This document shows, one piece after another, positions 24,775-33,793 of a stretch of DNA of 64,000 nt. Every line of letters starts with the position of its first letter. The first letter of the stretch is position 1. The stretch spans positions 186,001 to 250,000 of the forward strand of contig JBQHQH010000002.1 in the NCBI GenBank assembly GCA_052067355.1, read 5' to 3'. Made by a program: the position numbers and the translations under genes. Origin of the DNA: CABMKH01 sp040797625. GTDB taxonomy: Bacteria; Bacillota; Clostridia; Tissierellales; Tissierellaceae. The notes under the pieces were generated by a model. It had not been told where the DNA came from, made no database searches, and saw only the letters and a program-made list of their open reading frames with translations.

Positions 24775-25701
24775 TTATCTATATTGAGATTTAATTCTCG
24801 GATCAATTGCTGCATAGATTAAATCAACGATAAGATTTACAAAGCTAAAGGTAACTGAGATAAATATAACTGAAGCTAAAACCATTGGAGTATCTTTTTG
24901 TTTAATAGCATCTACCATCAGACGTCCAATTCCAGGCCATGAAAATACCGATTCAGTAAGTACAGCACCACCTAATAGATTACCAAATTGCAATCCAACA
25001 ACTGTAACTATAGGTATCAAGGCATTTTTTAAAGCATGTCTATTGATTACTTTTCTCTCTGATACTCCTTTTGATCTTGCAGTTCTAATATAATCCTGTC
25101 TTATAACTTCAAGCATTGAAGATCTAGTCATACGAGCAATAATAGCTGTCGAACCAACTCCAAGAGAAAATGCTGGCAAGATTAAATGCTTAAATGTCTC
25201 TGCCCCATCAGGTGGCAAAAGACCTAATTTAAGAGAGAATACCATTATCAGCATAAGTCCTAACCAGAATACAGGCATGGATACTCCAATAAGAGCAGCT
25301 ATCATAGTTATACTATCTATCAAGCTATATTGTTTGGTAGCTGAAATGATACCCGCTGGTATTCCCAGTACTACAGCTATAGTCATAGAAGCCACTGTAA
25401 GTTTTAAAGTATTAGGAAATGTTGCAAAAATTTCGTCAATTACAGGTCTTTTAGTACTATATGACCTTCCAAAATCCATCTTTAAACCATTGACTAAAAA
25501 TCTAACATATTGTACAATAAATGGATCTTTTAACCCCATCTCTTCTCTCAGTGCTTCTACTTGTTCATCTGTTGCACTTTCTCCCAACATGGTAGAAGCT
25601 GCATCTCCTGGGGTAAAATACATAATTGTAAATACAAGAAATGTAACCCCTAATATGACAGGCATTAAAAGTAATAATCTTCGAATAACATATTTATGCA
25701 C
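24775..25701 (-). CDS. oppB: Oligopeptide ABC importer permease OppB-like
   Basis: 308 aa, six membrane helices. N-terminal YVIRRLLLLMPVILGVT and FTPGDAA, EAA loop DYIRTARSKGVSERKVINRHALKNA (about 210-234) and C-terminal DPRIK are characteristic. GTG start with AGGAGG upstream. It begins 137 bp after oppA, with a hairpin in between that probably lowers expression relative to the binding protein. Confidence 0.92.
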   Translation of the reverse strand: MHKYVIRRLLLLMPVILGVTFLVFTIMYFTPGDAASTMLGESATDEQVEALREEMGLKDPFIVQYVRFLVNGLKMDFGRSYSTKRPVIDEIFATFPNTLKLTVASMTIAVVLGIPAGIISATKQYSLIDSITMIAALIGVSMPVFWLGLMLIMVFSLKLGLLPPDGAETFKHLILPAFSLGVGSTAIIARMTRSSMLEVIRQDYIRTARSKGVSERKVINRHALKNALIPIVTVVGLQFGNLLGGAVLTESVFSWPGIGRLMVDAIKQKDTPMVLASVIFISVTFSFVNLIVDLIYAAIDPRIKSQYR

Positions 25702-25790
25702 TTTTTTTCCTCCTATCTAAAGAAATATTTTGATGATGCTTTATCTTGGCAATTTGATATTCTGATACCACATTACATCATTGCGCAATA

Positions 25791-25818
25791 AAGGCGAGAT
25801 ATTTTTCAATCTCGCCTT
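25791..25818 (-). terminator. Hairpin between oppA and oppB
   Basis: AAGGCGAGAT (25791-25800) pairs with ATCTCGCCTT (25809-25818), ten base pairs, eight-base loop; weak T tract on the minus strand. A partial terminator or RNA-stabilising stem that would give more OppA than OppBCDF. Confidence 0.65.
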
Positions 25819-25838
25819 CTTATATTTTCTCTAGTCCT

Positions 25839-27419
25839 CTATTCAAAATATACATTATATAATGTATGATGTCCTGCTGGGTGTAATTTAAATCCTTTTA
25901 CGTTCTTCTTTATACCAACATTTTTATTTTCAAAATATAAGAATAAATTTGGCGCCTCTTCTACTATTATATTTTGAGCTTTTTGATATATATCTAGTCT
26001 TTTTTCTCTGTCTAGCTCTACCCTACCAGCATCTAATAATTCATCAACCTCTGGATTATTATAGAAGGTCCTATTACCTGCTCCTCCTTGTTGTGAACTA
26101 TGATATAGTTGATATAATCCATAGTCTGCATCACCTGTTACAGTAGTCCATCCAAGTATAAACATATCATGTTCTCCAGCAGCTGTCTTATCAAGATATG
26201 TGCTCCACTCTAATGGCTCAATAACAACATCTATACCAACTTCTTTTAATTGAGCTTGAACTACTTCTGCAATTGTCTGTCTTACAGTACTATCATTTGT
26301 CCAAAGAGTAGTTTTAAATCCATTTTCATACCCAGCTTCCTTTAATAAAGCTTTCGCTTTTTCAACATCGTATGGATAACCTTCTATGTCATTATCAGCT
26401 CCAAATATCAGCTCCATTAAAGGTGATGTAGCTATTTCTCCCGCTCCTTCTAATGCTATATCTATAACTTCTTGTACATCTACTGCATAATTAATAGCTT
26501 GCCTAACTCTAATGTCATCAAAAGGTTTTTTATTCATATTAAACCCTATATATTGATTTGATAATGATACATCTTCTATTAATTCAAGACTTTCCTTATC
26601 CATAATATTGGGCTTATTTACAGCTTCTATATCATATGCTATATCTACATTTCCTTGTTCAGATTCAAGAGCTAATGCTCTATTATTTCCTTCTGGAATA
26701 TTTCTAAATATTACCTTTCCAATCTTTGCCGGTCCCATAAAATAATCATCAAATCTTTCAAGCTCTATCTTATCGGCAGATTCTAATTTAGGAAGTTTAA
26801 AAGGTCCTGTTCCAACTGGATTTTGCCCATAATCATCACCAGATTCTGTAACCGCTTTCTCATTTAATATAGAACAAGCTGGATGTGCAAGTTGTTCTAT
26901 AAGCGGAACAAATGGTTTAGAAGTTTTTATAGTTACAGTATATTCATCTTTAGCTTCCACTTCACTTACAGGTCCAATTAATTCTGCTACAATAGGAGAT
27001 TCTTTCATTCTATTTAATGTAAATACAACATCTGATGCTTTTAATTCTTCGCCGTTATGGAACTTCACACCTTCAACAAGTTTAAATTCCCAAATCAGTG
27101 GATCTAATTGTTCCCATGATTCTGCTAAACAAGGGACTATTTCCATTTTTTCGGTACTTGCTACTAATGTATTATAGATTTGTTTAGATATCCTAGATGA
27201 AGGTTGATCATTAGTTGCATGAGGATCTAAAGACTTTGGTTTTGCTCCTTGAGCTACAACCAAAGTATCTTTACTCTTAGTTTCTTCTTCTGTAGTATCA
27301 CCACTAGTAGTAGTATTTCCTCCATCACCGTCATTACTGCCATTACCACAGCCTCCTAAAGCCAACGAAAAGATTAAAGCAGTTATGACTAGCCATAAAA
27401 TTTTTTTGTTTTTGAACAC
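25839..27419 (-). CDS. oppA: Peptide-binding lipoprotein OppA/DppA-like (SBP family 5)
   Basis: 526 aa. Signal with lipobox FSLALGGC (Cys near residue 24), followed by a Ser/Gly/Thr-rich linker, then a family 5 solute-binding domain (DTLVVAQGAKPKSLDPHATND, VKFHNGEELKASDVVFTLNR, FILGWTTVTGDADYGLYQLY). The domain resembles dipeptide/glutathione-binding proteins more than long-peptide OppA; ligand not predictable. GTG start with GAGGTGG. First gene of the importer operon, promoter at 27473-27500. Confidence 0.88.
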   Translation of the reverse strand: MFKNKKILWLVITALIFSLALGGCGNGSNDGDGGNTTTSGDTTEEETKSKDTLVVAQGAKPKSLDPHATNDQPSSRISKQIYNTLVASTEKMEIVPCLAESWEQLDPLIWEFKLVEGVKFHNGEELKASDVVFTLNRMKESPIVAELIGPVSEVEAKDEYTVTIKTSKPFVPLIEQLAHPACSILNEKAVTESGDDYGQNPVGTGPFKLPKLESADKIELERFDDYFMGPAKIGKVIFRNIPEGNNRALALESEQGNVDIAYDIEAVNKPNIMDKESLELIEDVSLSNQYIGFNMNKKPFDDIRVRQAINYAVDVQEVIDIALEGAGEIATSPLMELIFGADNDIEGYPYDVEKAKALLKEAGYENGFKTTLWTNDSTVRQTIAEVVQAQLKEVGIDVVIEPLEWSTYLDKTAAGEHDMFILGWTTVTGDADYGLYQLYHSSQQGGAGNRTFYNNPEVDELLDAGRVELDREKRLDIYQKAQNIIVEEAPNLFLYFENKNVGIKKNVKGFKLHPAGHHTLYNVYFE

Positions 27420-27472
27420 CGTTTAACCACCTCTTGTCTTATATTTTTGTATTCCTATTGTAACTATGTTCT

Positions 27473-27500
27473 AGTATATATAAGCAAAGAAAATTTGCAA
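27473..27500 (-). promoter_or_regulatory. Sigma-A promoter of the opp operon
   Basis: TTGCAA (27500-27495), 16-base spacer, TATACT (27478-27473) on the minus strand. Confidence 0.55.
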
Positions 27501-27520
27501 TAATATTTTTCTCTAAAATC

Positions 27521-27557
27521 ATTACACTAAATTTTATGTAATATCAGATAATTACAC
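27521..27557. promoter_or_regulatory. Overlapping inverted repeats upstream of the opp promoter
   Basis: ATTACAC (27521), TGTAAT (27537) and ATTACAC (27551) make two overlapping inverted repeats directly upstream of the -35 box. Position suits an activator or repressor site; the protein is not known. Confidence 0.35.
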
Positions 27558-27639
27558 AAAATCCTAAAATACGCTAAAATAGACAAGGTAAATACTATCG
27601 AAAAAGCTTTTATCTTGGTGGAATTTTCTAAAACTTAAA

Positions 27640-28521
27640 TTACATCCTTCTCTTATCTCGTTTAGATTCATACATCTTTTCATCTGCATACCTAATTATT
27701 TCTTCAGGTGTCAATTCTTCATCTTGCATGGTATATACACCCATAGATAAGCTAATCTGTATGTCATTATCTAGATCAGGAATCTGAACCTGTTCTATAG
27801 CTTTCTTTATTCTATTGCAAATCATAATAGCATTCTTTTCATCTGTATCGTTGAGACATATTAAGAACTCATCTCCTCCATATCTGGCAACCCAATCGCT
27901 ATGACTTCTAATACATTTTCTAACAACCCTTCCTACTTCTTTCAATACATCATCTCCAACAGCATGACCATAGATATCATTTATATCCTTTAAATTGTCT
28001 ACATCCATAAATACTACAGAAAGTGGAATATCCATTATAGTTGCTTTAATTATGTCTACACCTAATCTCTCATCTACAAATCGTCGATTATACACCGAAG
28101 TCAAAGCATCCTTTACAATCATATCATTGAGTTTTGAAATCACATCGTACATCATCTTTCCTTCGTTATAATCTCCAGATCCAAGCATCATACTATGAGT
28201 AACGTCTTTCAATAGTTCCAATACTGTAGGTTTTTCCATATTTTCAAGGGGAATTGCAGTCACCATCATAATATTATCCTTTCCCTGTTCTAGCTTCATA
28301 AAACTCTTATCTTCTTGATATGAACGAATAGATATGCAATTATCACATATTTTTGCATTTTTCCAGTATTCATAACAACTCCCACTTTTATCATCAAATT
28401 TGCATCCTTTACACTCTGTTACTTGCTTTTTTACAGGATCTACTAGCCTTACTGCATCATACATCTTATTGAAAAATTCCAAATGTCCTCTTAAGCTATC
28501 AAGAGTAATCCTATCTACCAT
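27640..28521 (-). CDS. Diguanylate cyclase (GGDEF) with cysteine-rich N-terminal domain
   Basis: 293 aa, no membrane segment. The C-terminal GGDEF domain (about 125-290) has NRRFVDERL, FMDVDNLKDINDIYGHAVGDDVL and the intact active site RYGGDEF, so it should make c-di-GMP. The residues before it (RSHSDWVA) do not fit RxxD, so the inhibitory I-site seems absent. The N-terminal part has CKGC, then one Cys, then CDNC within about 30 residues, a pattern suited to metal or Fe-S binding as a redox or gas sensor. ATG at 28521 follows GAGG with eight bases between. No c-di-GMP effector is nearby. Confidence 0.85.
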   Translation of the reverse strand: MVDRITLDSLRGHLEFFNKMYDAVRLVDPVKKQVTECKGCKFDDKSGSCYEYWKNAKICDNCISIRSYQEDKSFMKLEQGKDNIMMVTAIPLENMEKPTVLELLKDVTHSMMLGSGDYNEGKMMYDVISKLNDMIVKDALTSVYNRRFVDERLGVDIIKATIMDIPLSVVFMDVDNLKDINDIYGHAVGDDVLKEVGRVVRKCIRSHSDWVARYGGDEFLICLNDTDEKNAIMICNRIKKAIEQVQIPDLDNDIQISLSMGVYTMQDEELTPEEIIRYADEKMYESKRDKRRM

Positions 28522-28553
28522 ATACACACCTCACCTAATCTATATAATATCTT

Positions 28554-29744
28554 TCAATCAAATTTTCCGTTTCCATCTATAATGCCGTAATTCAAATCAT
28601 CTCTAATCATGAGAACATAGTCCGGCCTATGCTCTGCTATATATTCATATAAACTCATCTTAGAATAATACCTTAGATCTAATATTCTCGTTTCATCAAA
28701 GTGATAGTACAATAAAGGCTCTAATGCATTTGTAAAAGAGTCCCCAAATATTAAAAGGTTTGGTAATTCGTCCCTATAGGTTCTAATAACAGTCTCTGCA
28801 TTGTCTCCACCCATGAATACTCCGTAATCCGGTCTTTTATCTATATCCTCATCTATATGATAAAAATCAGGATCCAGTTGTCCATTTGTAAACTTTTCAT
28901 AAGATATCTTTTCAGTAGGATATCCTATCTCTAATTTCTCGTCTGTCTTATAAATATATGACAATTTTCTATTTCTACTTCCCAAAATAGGATTTGGAAG
29001 CAGAACAAACTCCATCTCATCTTCTAGAACGGCTGATCTGATGATATCACTTTTTTCATCTTCAATTATCTTATTTATTATCTCAATATAAGCTTTATAT
29101 GCACCTCTAAAGGTAAAATGATGATCTGTTTTAAAATAGTAATCTTCTTTTCTATCAGCTCTATATATCTCATGCATATTTATATTAGCTATATCTTTTC
29201 TATTGAGTTCTCTAAACATGGTGTTTTCATTGTTATCTAGATATTCCGACTTATTTCGGCAATAGTAGGGATATCTATCCCTTAGATAAGAGCTTTGTTC
29301 TGGTATTCCAATAAAATAAAACTTTCCTCCATAAGATCTTATATAGTCATTTAATTTATGAATTTCTTCAACAGCCATATATATTTTTTCACTATAACTC
29401 TTTAAATTATATCTTCTATCATAAGCTACAAAAGGTAAAAGATAACCTTCATCTGTTATTAAAATGTTATTTACATTTACTTTACCCAAAATAGAGACAT
29501 TTAAAAGATTATATCCTTTGATCCAATTATCCCTACCAAAGAAATGGTCTATAAAATAACTTTCCCATTCCTCAAAATATTCTCCATTTAATAACGATTT
29601 CTTTGAATAATCAGGAATAGTTGCCAATTTCCTATTCTCTAGCTTAGATACTGTTAGATGTTCTGTTGTTATAGTTTTAAAAGTTAAAAAGTAAATAATT
29701 GTTAAAAAACAGATTATAAAGCAAATATTTATAGTTTTTTTCAT
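28554..29744 (-). CDS. DHHW/AlgX-like SGNH-type protein, polysaccharide O-acetylation
   Basis: 396 aa. An N-terminal membrane helix (about 4-24) anchors an extracellular domain. FKTDHHFTFRGAY (about 208-220) is the DHHW motif with Phe in place of Trp, and LLIFGDSFTNALEP (about 341-354) is the SGNH GDS block, as in AlgX/AlgJ acetyltransferases. It starts ten bases after the MBOAT gene with AGGAG upstream, the usual pairing in which MBOAT exports acetyl groups and this protein places them on a glycan. The polysaccharide itself is not encoded here. Confidence 0.82.
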   Translation of the reverse strand: MKKTINICFIICFLTIIYFLTFKTITTEHLTVSKLENRKLATIPDYSKKSLLNGEYFEEWESYFIDHFFGRDNWIKGYNLLNVSILGKVNVNNILITDEGYLLPFVAYDRRYNLKSYSEKIYMAVEEIHKLNDYIRSYGGKFYFIGIPEQSSYLRDRYPYYCRNKSEYLDNNENTMFRELNRKDIANINMHEIYRADRKEDYYFKTDHHFTFRGAYKAYIEIINKIIEDEKSDIIRSAVLEDEMEFVLLPNPILGSRNRKLSYIYKTDEKLEIGYPTEKISYEKFTNGQLDPDFYHIDEDIDKRPDYGVFMGGDNAETVIRTYRDELPNLLIFGDSFTNALEPLLYYHFDETRILDLRYYSKMSLYEYIAEHRPDYVLMIRDDLNYGIIDGNGKFD

Positions 29745-29754
29745 TAAAACACTC

Positions 29755-31176
29755 CTAAAATCTAAAATATATAAATGGATTAAAAGTAGAATTGACTAAG
29801 TACATAATGCATAGTAAAAATAGAGATATCAATAATATGGGTTCTATACCATTAAATACTACATTCTCTAAATAAGGTCTAGATATCTCTTTCAACTTCT
29901 TACTTATAAATGGACATATTGGAGTAGTGGCAATTATAGCTATGATAAAAGCATATCTATATTGAACTAAATAATATATTGCCTGATTATCTATTAATGC
30001 TTGTCCCCTTAGACCCAACATCACAAGCAGATAATTCCTAGCATAGATCATGGAATTAGATCTAAAAAACAACCACCCAATAATCACAATAAACATAGTA
30101 TATATATGTCGAAATGGTTTCCAAAGCCTATCTATGTATTTTCCAATAAACATCTTCTCTAAAATCAGTATAAGTCCATAATATAGACCCCAAACAATAA
30201 AGTTCCAAGCAGCTCCATGCCATAGTCCAGTCAAAAACCATACAATAAATATATTTCTTAAAAATTTTATCTTATTTACTCTATTTCCACCTAAGGGTAT
30301 ATATACGTAATCCCTAAACCAAGTTCCTAAAGATATATGCCAACGTCTCCAAAACTCTGTAACAGATCTTGATATATATGGATAATTAAAGTTTTCTAAA
30401 AATCTAAATCCAAACATATGACCCAATCCTATTGCCATATCTGAGTATCCAGAAAAATCAAAATAGATTTGTCCAGTATATGATATTATACCAATCCACG
30501 CTAACAATACTGAAAGTTTTGGTGTCATGATATTAAACACTTCATCAGCGATTAAACCCATACTATTTGCAATCAATATCTTTTTGCTCAATCCCAATAT
30601 AAATCTTTTAATTCCATAGGAAAATCCCTCTATGGTTTCAGTTCTATTATCGATTTGATCTGCTACAGTCTCATAGCGAACAATAGGTCCTGCAATTAAT
30701 TGAGGAAATAACGATATATATAATGCCACATTTAAAGGGTTTTTCTGAACCTTTCCATGACCACGATATATATCTACAACATAAGACAATCCCTGAAATG
30801 TAAAAAAAGAAATACCTATAGGCATTGCTATGTGAGGAACTAGAATAGACTTATTGAATAATTTATTAAAGTTTTCAATAAAGAAATCTGTATATTTATA
30901 ATATCCTATGATTATAAGATTTATTGCAACTGTTGTGAATAAAATAATCTTAGTTAAGATATGATTATCTCTATATCTATCTACTAATAGACCCATGATA
31001 TAATTTATTATAATAGATACTATCATTATTATTAGATATTTAGGTTCTCCATAAGCATAAAATGCTAAACTAAACAACAATAGTATGCTATTTTTTAATC
31101 TCTTACCTGATATATAATATAAAAATAACACCAGTGGCAAAAAAATAAATAAAAATGTTAGACTACTAAATAGCAT
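29755..31176 (-). CDS. MBOAT family O-acyltransferase (AlgI/DltB-like)
   Basis: 473 aa, about ten to twelve membrane helices. SLTFLFIFLPLVLFLYY at the start, then FWRRWHISLGTWFRDYVYIP (about 267-286) and LTGLWHGAAWNFIVWGLYYG with the catalytic His are the MBOAT hallmarks; LGGNR follows the first. It should pass acetyl groups across the membrane to the DHHW protein encoded downstream. AGGAGG seven bases before ATG. Confidence 0.92.
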   Translation of the reverse strand: MLFSSLTFLFIFLPLVLFLYYISGKRLKNSILLLFSLAFYAYGEPKYLIIMIVSIIINYIMGLLVDRYRDNHILTKIILFTTVAINLIIIGYYKYTDFFIENFNKLFNKSILVPHIAMPIGISFFTFQGLSYVVDIYRGHGKVQKNPLNVALYISLFPQLIAGPIVRYETVADQIDNRTETIEGFSYGIKRFILGLSKKILIANSMGLIADEVFNIMTPKLSVLLAWIGIISYTGQIYFDFSGYSDMAIGLGHMFGFRFLENFNYPYISRSVTEFWRRWHISLGTWFRDYVYIPLGGNRVNKIKFLRNIFIVWFLTGLWHGAAWNFIVWGLYYGLILILEKMFIGKYIDRLWKPFRHIYTMFIVIIGWLFFRSNSMIYARNYLLVMLGLRGQALIDNQAIYYLVQYRYAFIIAIIATTPICPFISKKLKEISRPYLENVVFNGIEPILLISLFLLCIMYLVNSTFNPFIYFRF

Positions 31177-31253
31177 AAATACCTCCTAAAGTTACTATTA
31201 CATACAAGTCATATTGTATATCTTTAATCCCACAATTACAATAACATATAATA

Positions 31254-31294
31254 AAAAGCAAGAGAGATATCTATCAATAGCTCCTCTTGCTTTT
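31254..31294. terminator. Terminator between the 31361 gene and the MBOAT gene
   Basis: AAAAGCAAGAG (31254-31264) pairs with CTCTTGCTTTT (31284-31294); A/T runs allow termination on both strands. Confidence 0.7.
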
Positions 31295-31360
31295 TATTAA
31301 ATTCAATATAATCTGTAAAAATATTATATGTAGAATAATTAGAGATATTTTCTATGTGAA

Positions 31361-31789
31361 CTAACTATACACATCGACTTTTATAATATCATATATCTTT
31401 TCTAAATTTAGATCATCAGCTATCTTATACGCTTGTCCTCTGATAGTAAGATAATCTTTTCCTATAACATCAATATTTACTACATTGTGTTCTGACAATA
31501 ACATTATATGATATGTATTGCATGGTCTATATCTAAGTTTATACGCTAAAATAGGTTGAATTGTACGCCTTGCTTTTATATTACTAATAGTAGTTATTAT
31601 ATTATCTATTGTCGTCCTCTCATTGATTTCATATAATCTTCGTGAGAAATTAGAACTAAATATACTGATATCCATTTGTTCTACTAAAGATATATCTACA
31701 TGTTTATTGATAATGATATTAAGTGAAGTGCGCCAAAAATACCAAATTATAAATACCAAGAATAAAAAAAATATTAAATAAATCTCCAT
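31361..31789 (-). CDS. Hypothetical protein with N-terminal membrane helix
   Basis: 142 aa, not recognised. Residues 1-20 (MEIYLIFFLFLVFIIWYFW) form one membrane helix; the rest is soluble, probably alpha/beta, with KARRTIQPILAYKLRYRPC and DYLTIRGQAYKIADDL. The ATG at 31789 has GGAGG five bases upstream; a TTG four codons earlier is in frame. It is flanked by a terminator and by a region of repeat relics, with no clear operon partner. Confidence 0.7.
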   Translation of the reverse strand: MEIYLIFFLFLVFIIWYFWRTSLNIIINKHVDISLVEQMDISIFSSNFSRRLYEINERTTIDNIITTISNIKARRTIQPILAYKLRYRPCNTYHIMLLSEHNVVNIDVIGKDYLTIRGQAYKIADDLNLEKIYDIIKVDVYS

Positions 31790-31856
31790 AAAATCCTCCA
31801 ATAGCTATATCCTAAACTTAATCCTAGCTCTTATATAAATTATTTATAGACTTAAA

Positions 31857-32034
31857 CTTATCTGATGACTTATACCCATTCGAGCACAGGTAATTTAAAC
31901 AATCTTACTTTTGTAATACGCACCACAACTACTACTGATTCTATTCCTGCTAGACAAATTAAGGTTAAAACTCATAGCCTAGAGATAAGTACAGCTAAAT
32001 ATCAGCTGTAGTGTACGACTCCATGTGATATATG
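31857..32034 (-). repeat. Dispersed non-coding repeat, copy 4 (full length)
   Basis: Minus strand: TATATCACATGGAGTCGTA, CAGCTGATATTTAGCTG, TCTAGGCTATGAG, AGCAGGAATAGAATC and the tail AAATTACCTGTGCTCGAATG / GGTATAAGTCATCAGATAA. It aligns through its length with 11247-11423. The tail hairpin keeps pairing through changed bases. Confidence 0.5.
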
Positions 32035-32340
32035 TTTTCTTTATACACCATTTATTTATAATAAATATCTTCTATTAATATAATTTTTTAATACTTTTAT
32101 TAAATATAAAAATCTAACATATTAATACATTATCATACCATAAAAATACTGATTATTGTCATAAATGTTAAAATTGATATATATTTATGTAAAAATTTAC
32201 AATTTTTAACCTTGCACATCCTATTTTGAATTAAAAATATCTATATTTAATTCTCCTCTCTATATAGACAATCAAATATGGATATTTGTTGTAGCTTTTT
32301 AACTTTTTTATTTATTTACTCATTTTGATTCCTAACATAC

Positions 32341-32382
32341 GATAAAATACCAGCTAAAGTGTAAAACTTCATCTGATATAGA
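32341..32382 (-). repeat. Dispersed non-coding repeat, copy 5 (5' part only)
   Basis: Minus strand TATATCAGATGAAGTTTTA, CACTTTAGCTGGTATTTTA matches the first 40 bp of the copies at 11247 and 31857. The rest is missing. Confidence 0.4.
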
Positions 32383-32419
32383 TTTTCCTTAAAGTGAGAA
32401 CTTTTCTATTTGTTACAAA

Positions 32420-32455
32420 AAACTTCTTAATTCTAACATTAGAATTAAGAAGTTT
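32420..32455 (-). terminator. Terminator after the sigma/DUF4179 operon
   Basis: AAACTTCTTAATTCTAA and TTAGAATTAAGAAGTTT pair perfectly over 17 bp with a two-base loop; TTTTTTG follows on the minus strand. Confidence 0.8.
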
Positions 32456-32470
32456 AATATATGGGATAAA

Positions 32471-33793
32471 TCAATTAAAGTCTACAATAACCTTATCTAT
32501 AGTTACTGATTCAATCTCAGAGACATTCAGTGGTATATCAGATATATACTTAATCTTGATTTCATTATCGTTATTATAGCTCATTCCAGATTCAAATATC
32601 TGAGTTCTGCCATCAGTCATATTAATACTAATAGGAATTTCATTTAAACTACTGTTTTCTCCAGTGCCCACCAAAGTTACTCCCAATGATGATACTCTAA
32701 CATTATTTATATCTAAATTGTCAAGCTTTATGTTGGATTTAACCTCTTTTTCTTCACCAACAGATTGTATTTTAAAAGTTGTCTTCCAATTTCCCTCTAT
32801 ATAATTATTGTGAGATACAAAGAAACCCATGAGTTTTAATTCATCAATATCTATATCACTTACATCAAAGATATATTCTTGATACTCTCGGCCCCATTTA
32901 GTATTTCCTGATTCATCAATTCCAAAACTGATATTAGATGGATATTTCTCAATCCTATTACCTGAAATATCTGTAAAGTAAAAATATCCATGATCATCAA
33001 CACCATCTCCAACCCATTTAGTCAGTATGTGGAGTCTTCCATCAATATATCCAATATTAGATATATACATAAAATCTATATTAGGCAAGGTAAGTTTCCT
33101 CTTATCTGGGCTCAAAACCCTTATTATATCCTTTTCAAACAATTCTCCACTTCCACCTGAAACATTGTTATTCGTATCCAATAAAATTGTCTCAGAATCA
33201 TTGACTTCATTGATATTAGAAAGATCAATTCCAGTCTCAACCCCATCAAATGTCAATTTATCACTGAGAAATGAATCCACCTGAAAAGTTACTTTTTTAC
33301 CATTTAATTTTTCACCACCATTGGCCTGCATACGTAAAGTAGCAATCTTATTTATTTCATCGTAATGGACTATTTTGCAGTTGGATACATATGTTCCTGT
33401 TAGACCATAGTTATAGATATCCAATGTTTCATCTATTCTATCACCTACTAAATCTTTCATTGTAACATAGATAATTGCCATTTCATCGTCATTCATTGCC
33501 CCTACTACTTCCATCTCAATTCCATTATCTTCACTAATAACTTCTATTGGTTGAAATAACAATGCTAACTCTGGGCTAATATTAGCTAATCGCTCATTTA
33601 CACTTGGGATCTTAGCTGCCATTGCTCCAAATGAAATCATCATACAGACACAAGCTATTGCAATAGAAGCTATCTTTCTTCTATGTCTTCTACTTTTAAT
33701 CTGCCTTTGTACGTTTGAAACAATATCATACTTAGGAGTCTGAATAGTATCAAGTACTTTCTTTATAAGTATTTCATCAGAATCAAATTTCAT
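32471..33793 (-). CDS. DUF4179-domain membrane protein, probable anti-sigma factor
   Basis: 440 aa. A cytosolic N-terminus of about 40 residues (VQRQIKSRRHRRK) precedes one membrane helix (about 43-60), followed by a large extracellular DUF4179-type domain (VNERLANISPELALLFQPIEVISEDNGIEMEVVGAMND). This layout and the 4-bp overlap with the ECF sigma gene indicate a membrane-bound partner that holds the sigma factor inactive until an envelope signal. Signal and regulon are unknown. Confidence 0.8.
   Translation of the reverse strand: MKFDSDEILIKKVLDTIQTPKYDIVSNVQRQIKSRRHRRKIASIAIACVCMMISFGAMAAKIPSVNERLANISPELALLFQPIEVISEDNGIEMEVVGAMNDDEMAIIYVTMKDLVGDRIDETLDIYNYGLTGTYVSNCKIVHYDEINKIATLRMQANGGEKLNGKKVTFQVDSFLSDKLTFDGVETGIDLSNINEVNDSETILLDTNNNVSGGSGELFEKDIIRVLSPDKRKLTLPNIDFMYISNIGYIDGRLHILTKWVGDGVDDHGYFYFTDISGNRIEKYPSNISFGIDESGNTKWGREYQEYIFDVSDIDIDELKLMGFFVSHNNYIEGNWKTTFKIQSVGEEKEVKSNIKLDNLDINNVRVSSLGVTLVGTGENSSLNEIPISINMTDGRTQIFESGMSYNNDNEIKIKYISDIPLNVSEIESVTIDKVIVDFN

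Larger units (their letters stand above)
31790..32470. other. Gene-free region with repeat relics
   Basis: About 680 bp without a credible gene. It holds one full and one partial copy of the dispersed repeat on the minus strand (31857-32034 and 32341-32382) and the terminator of the DUF4179 gene (32420-32455). The very AT-rich 32040-32330 shows nothing else I can identify. Confidence 0.6.
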
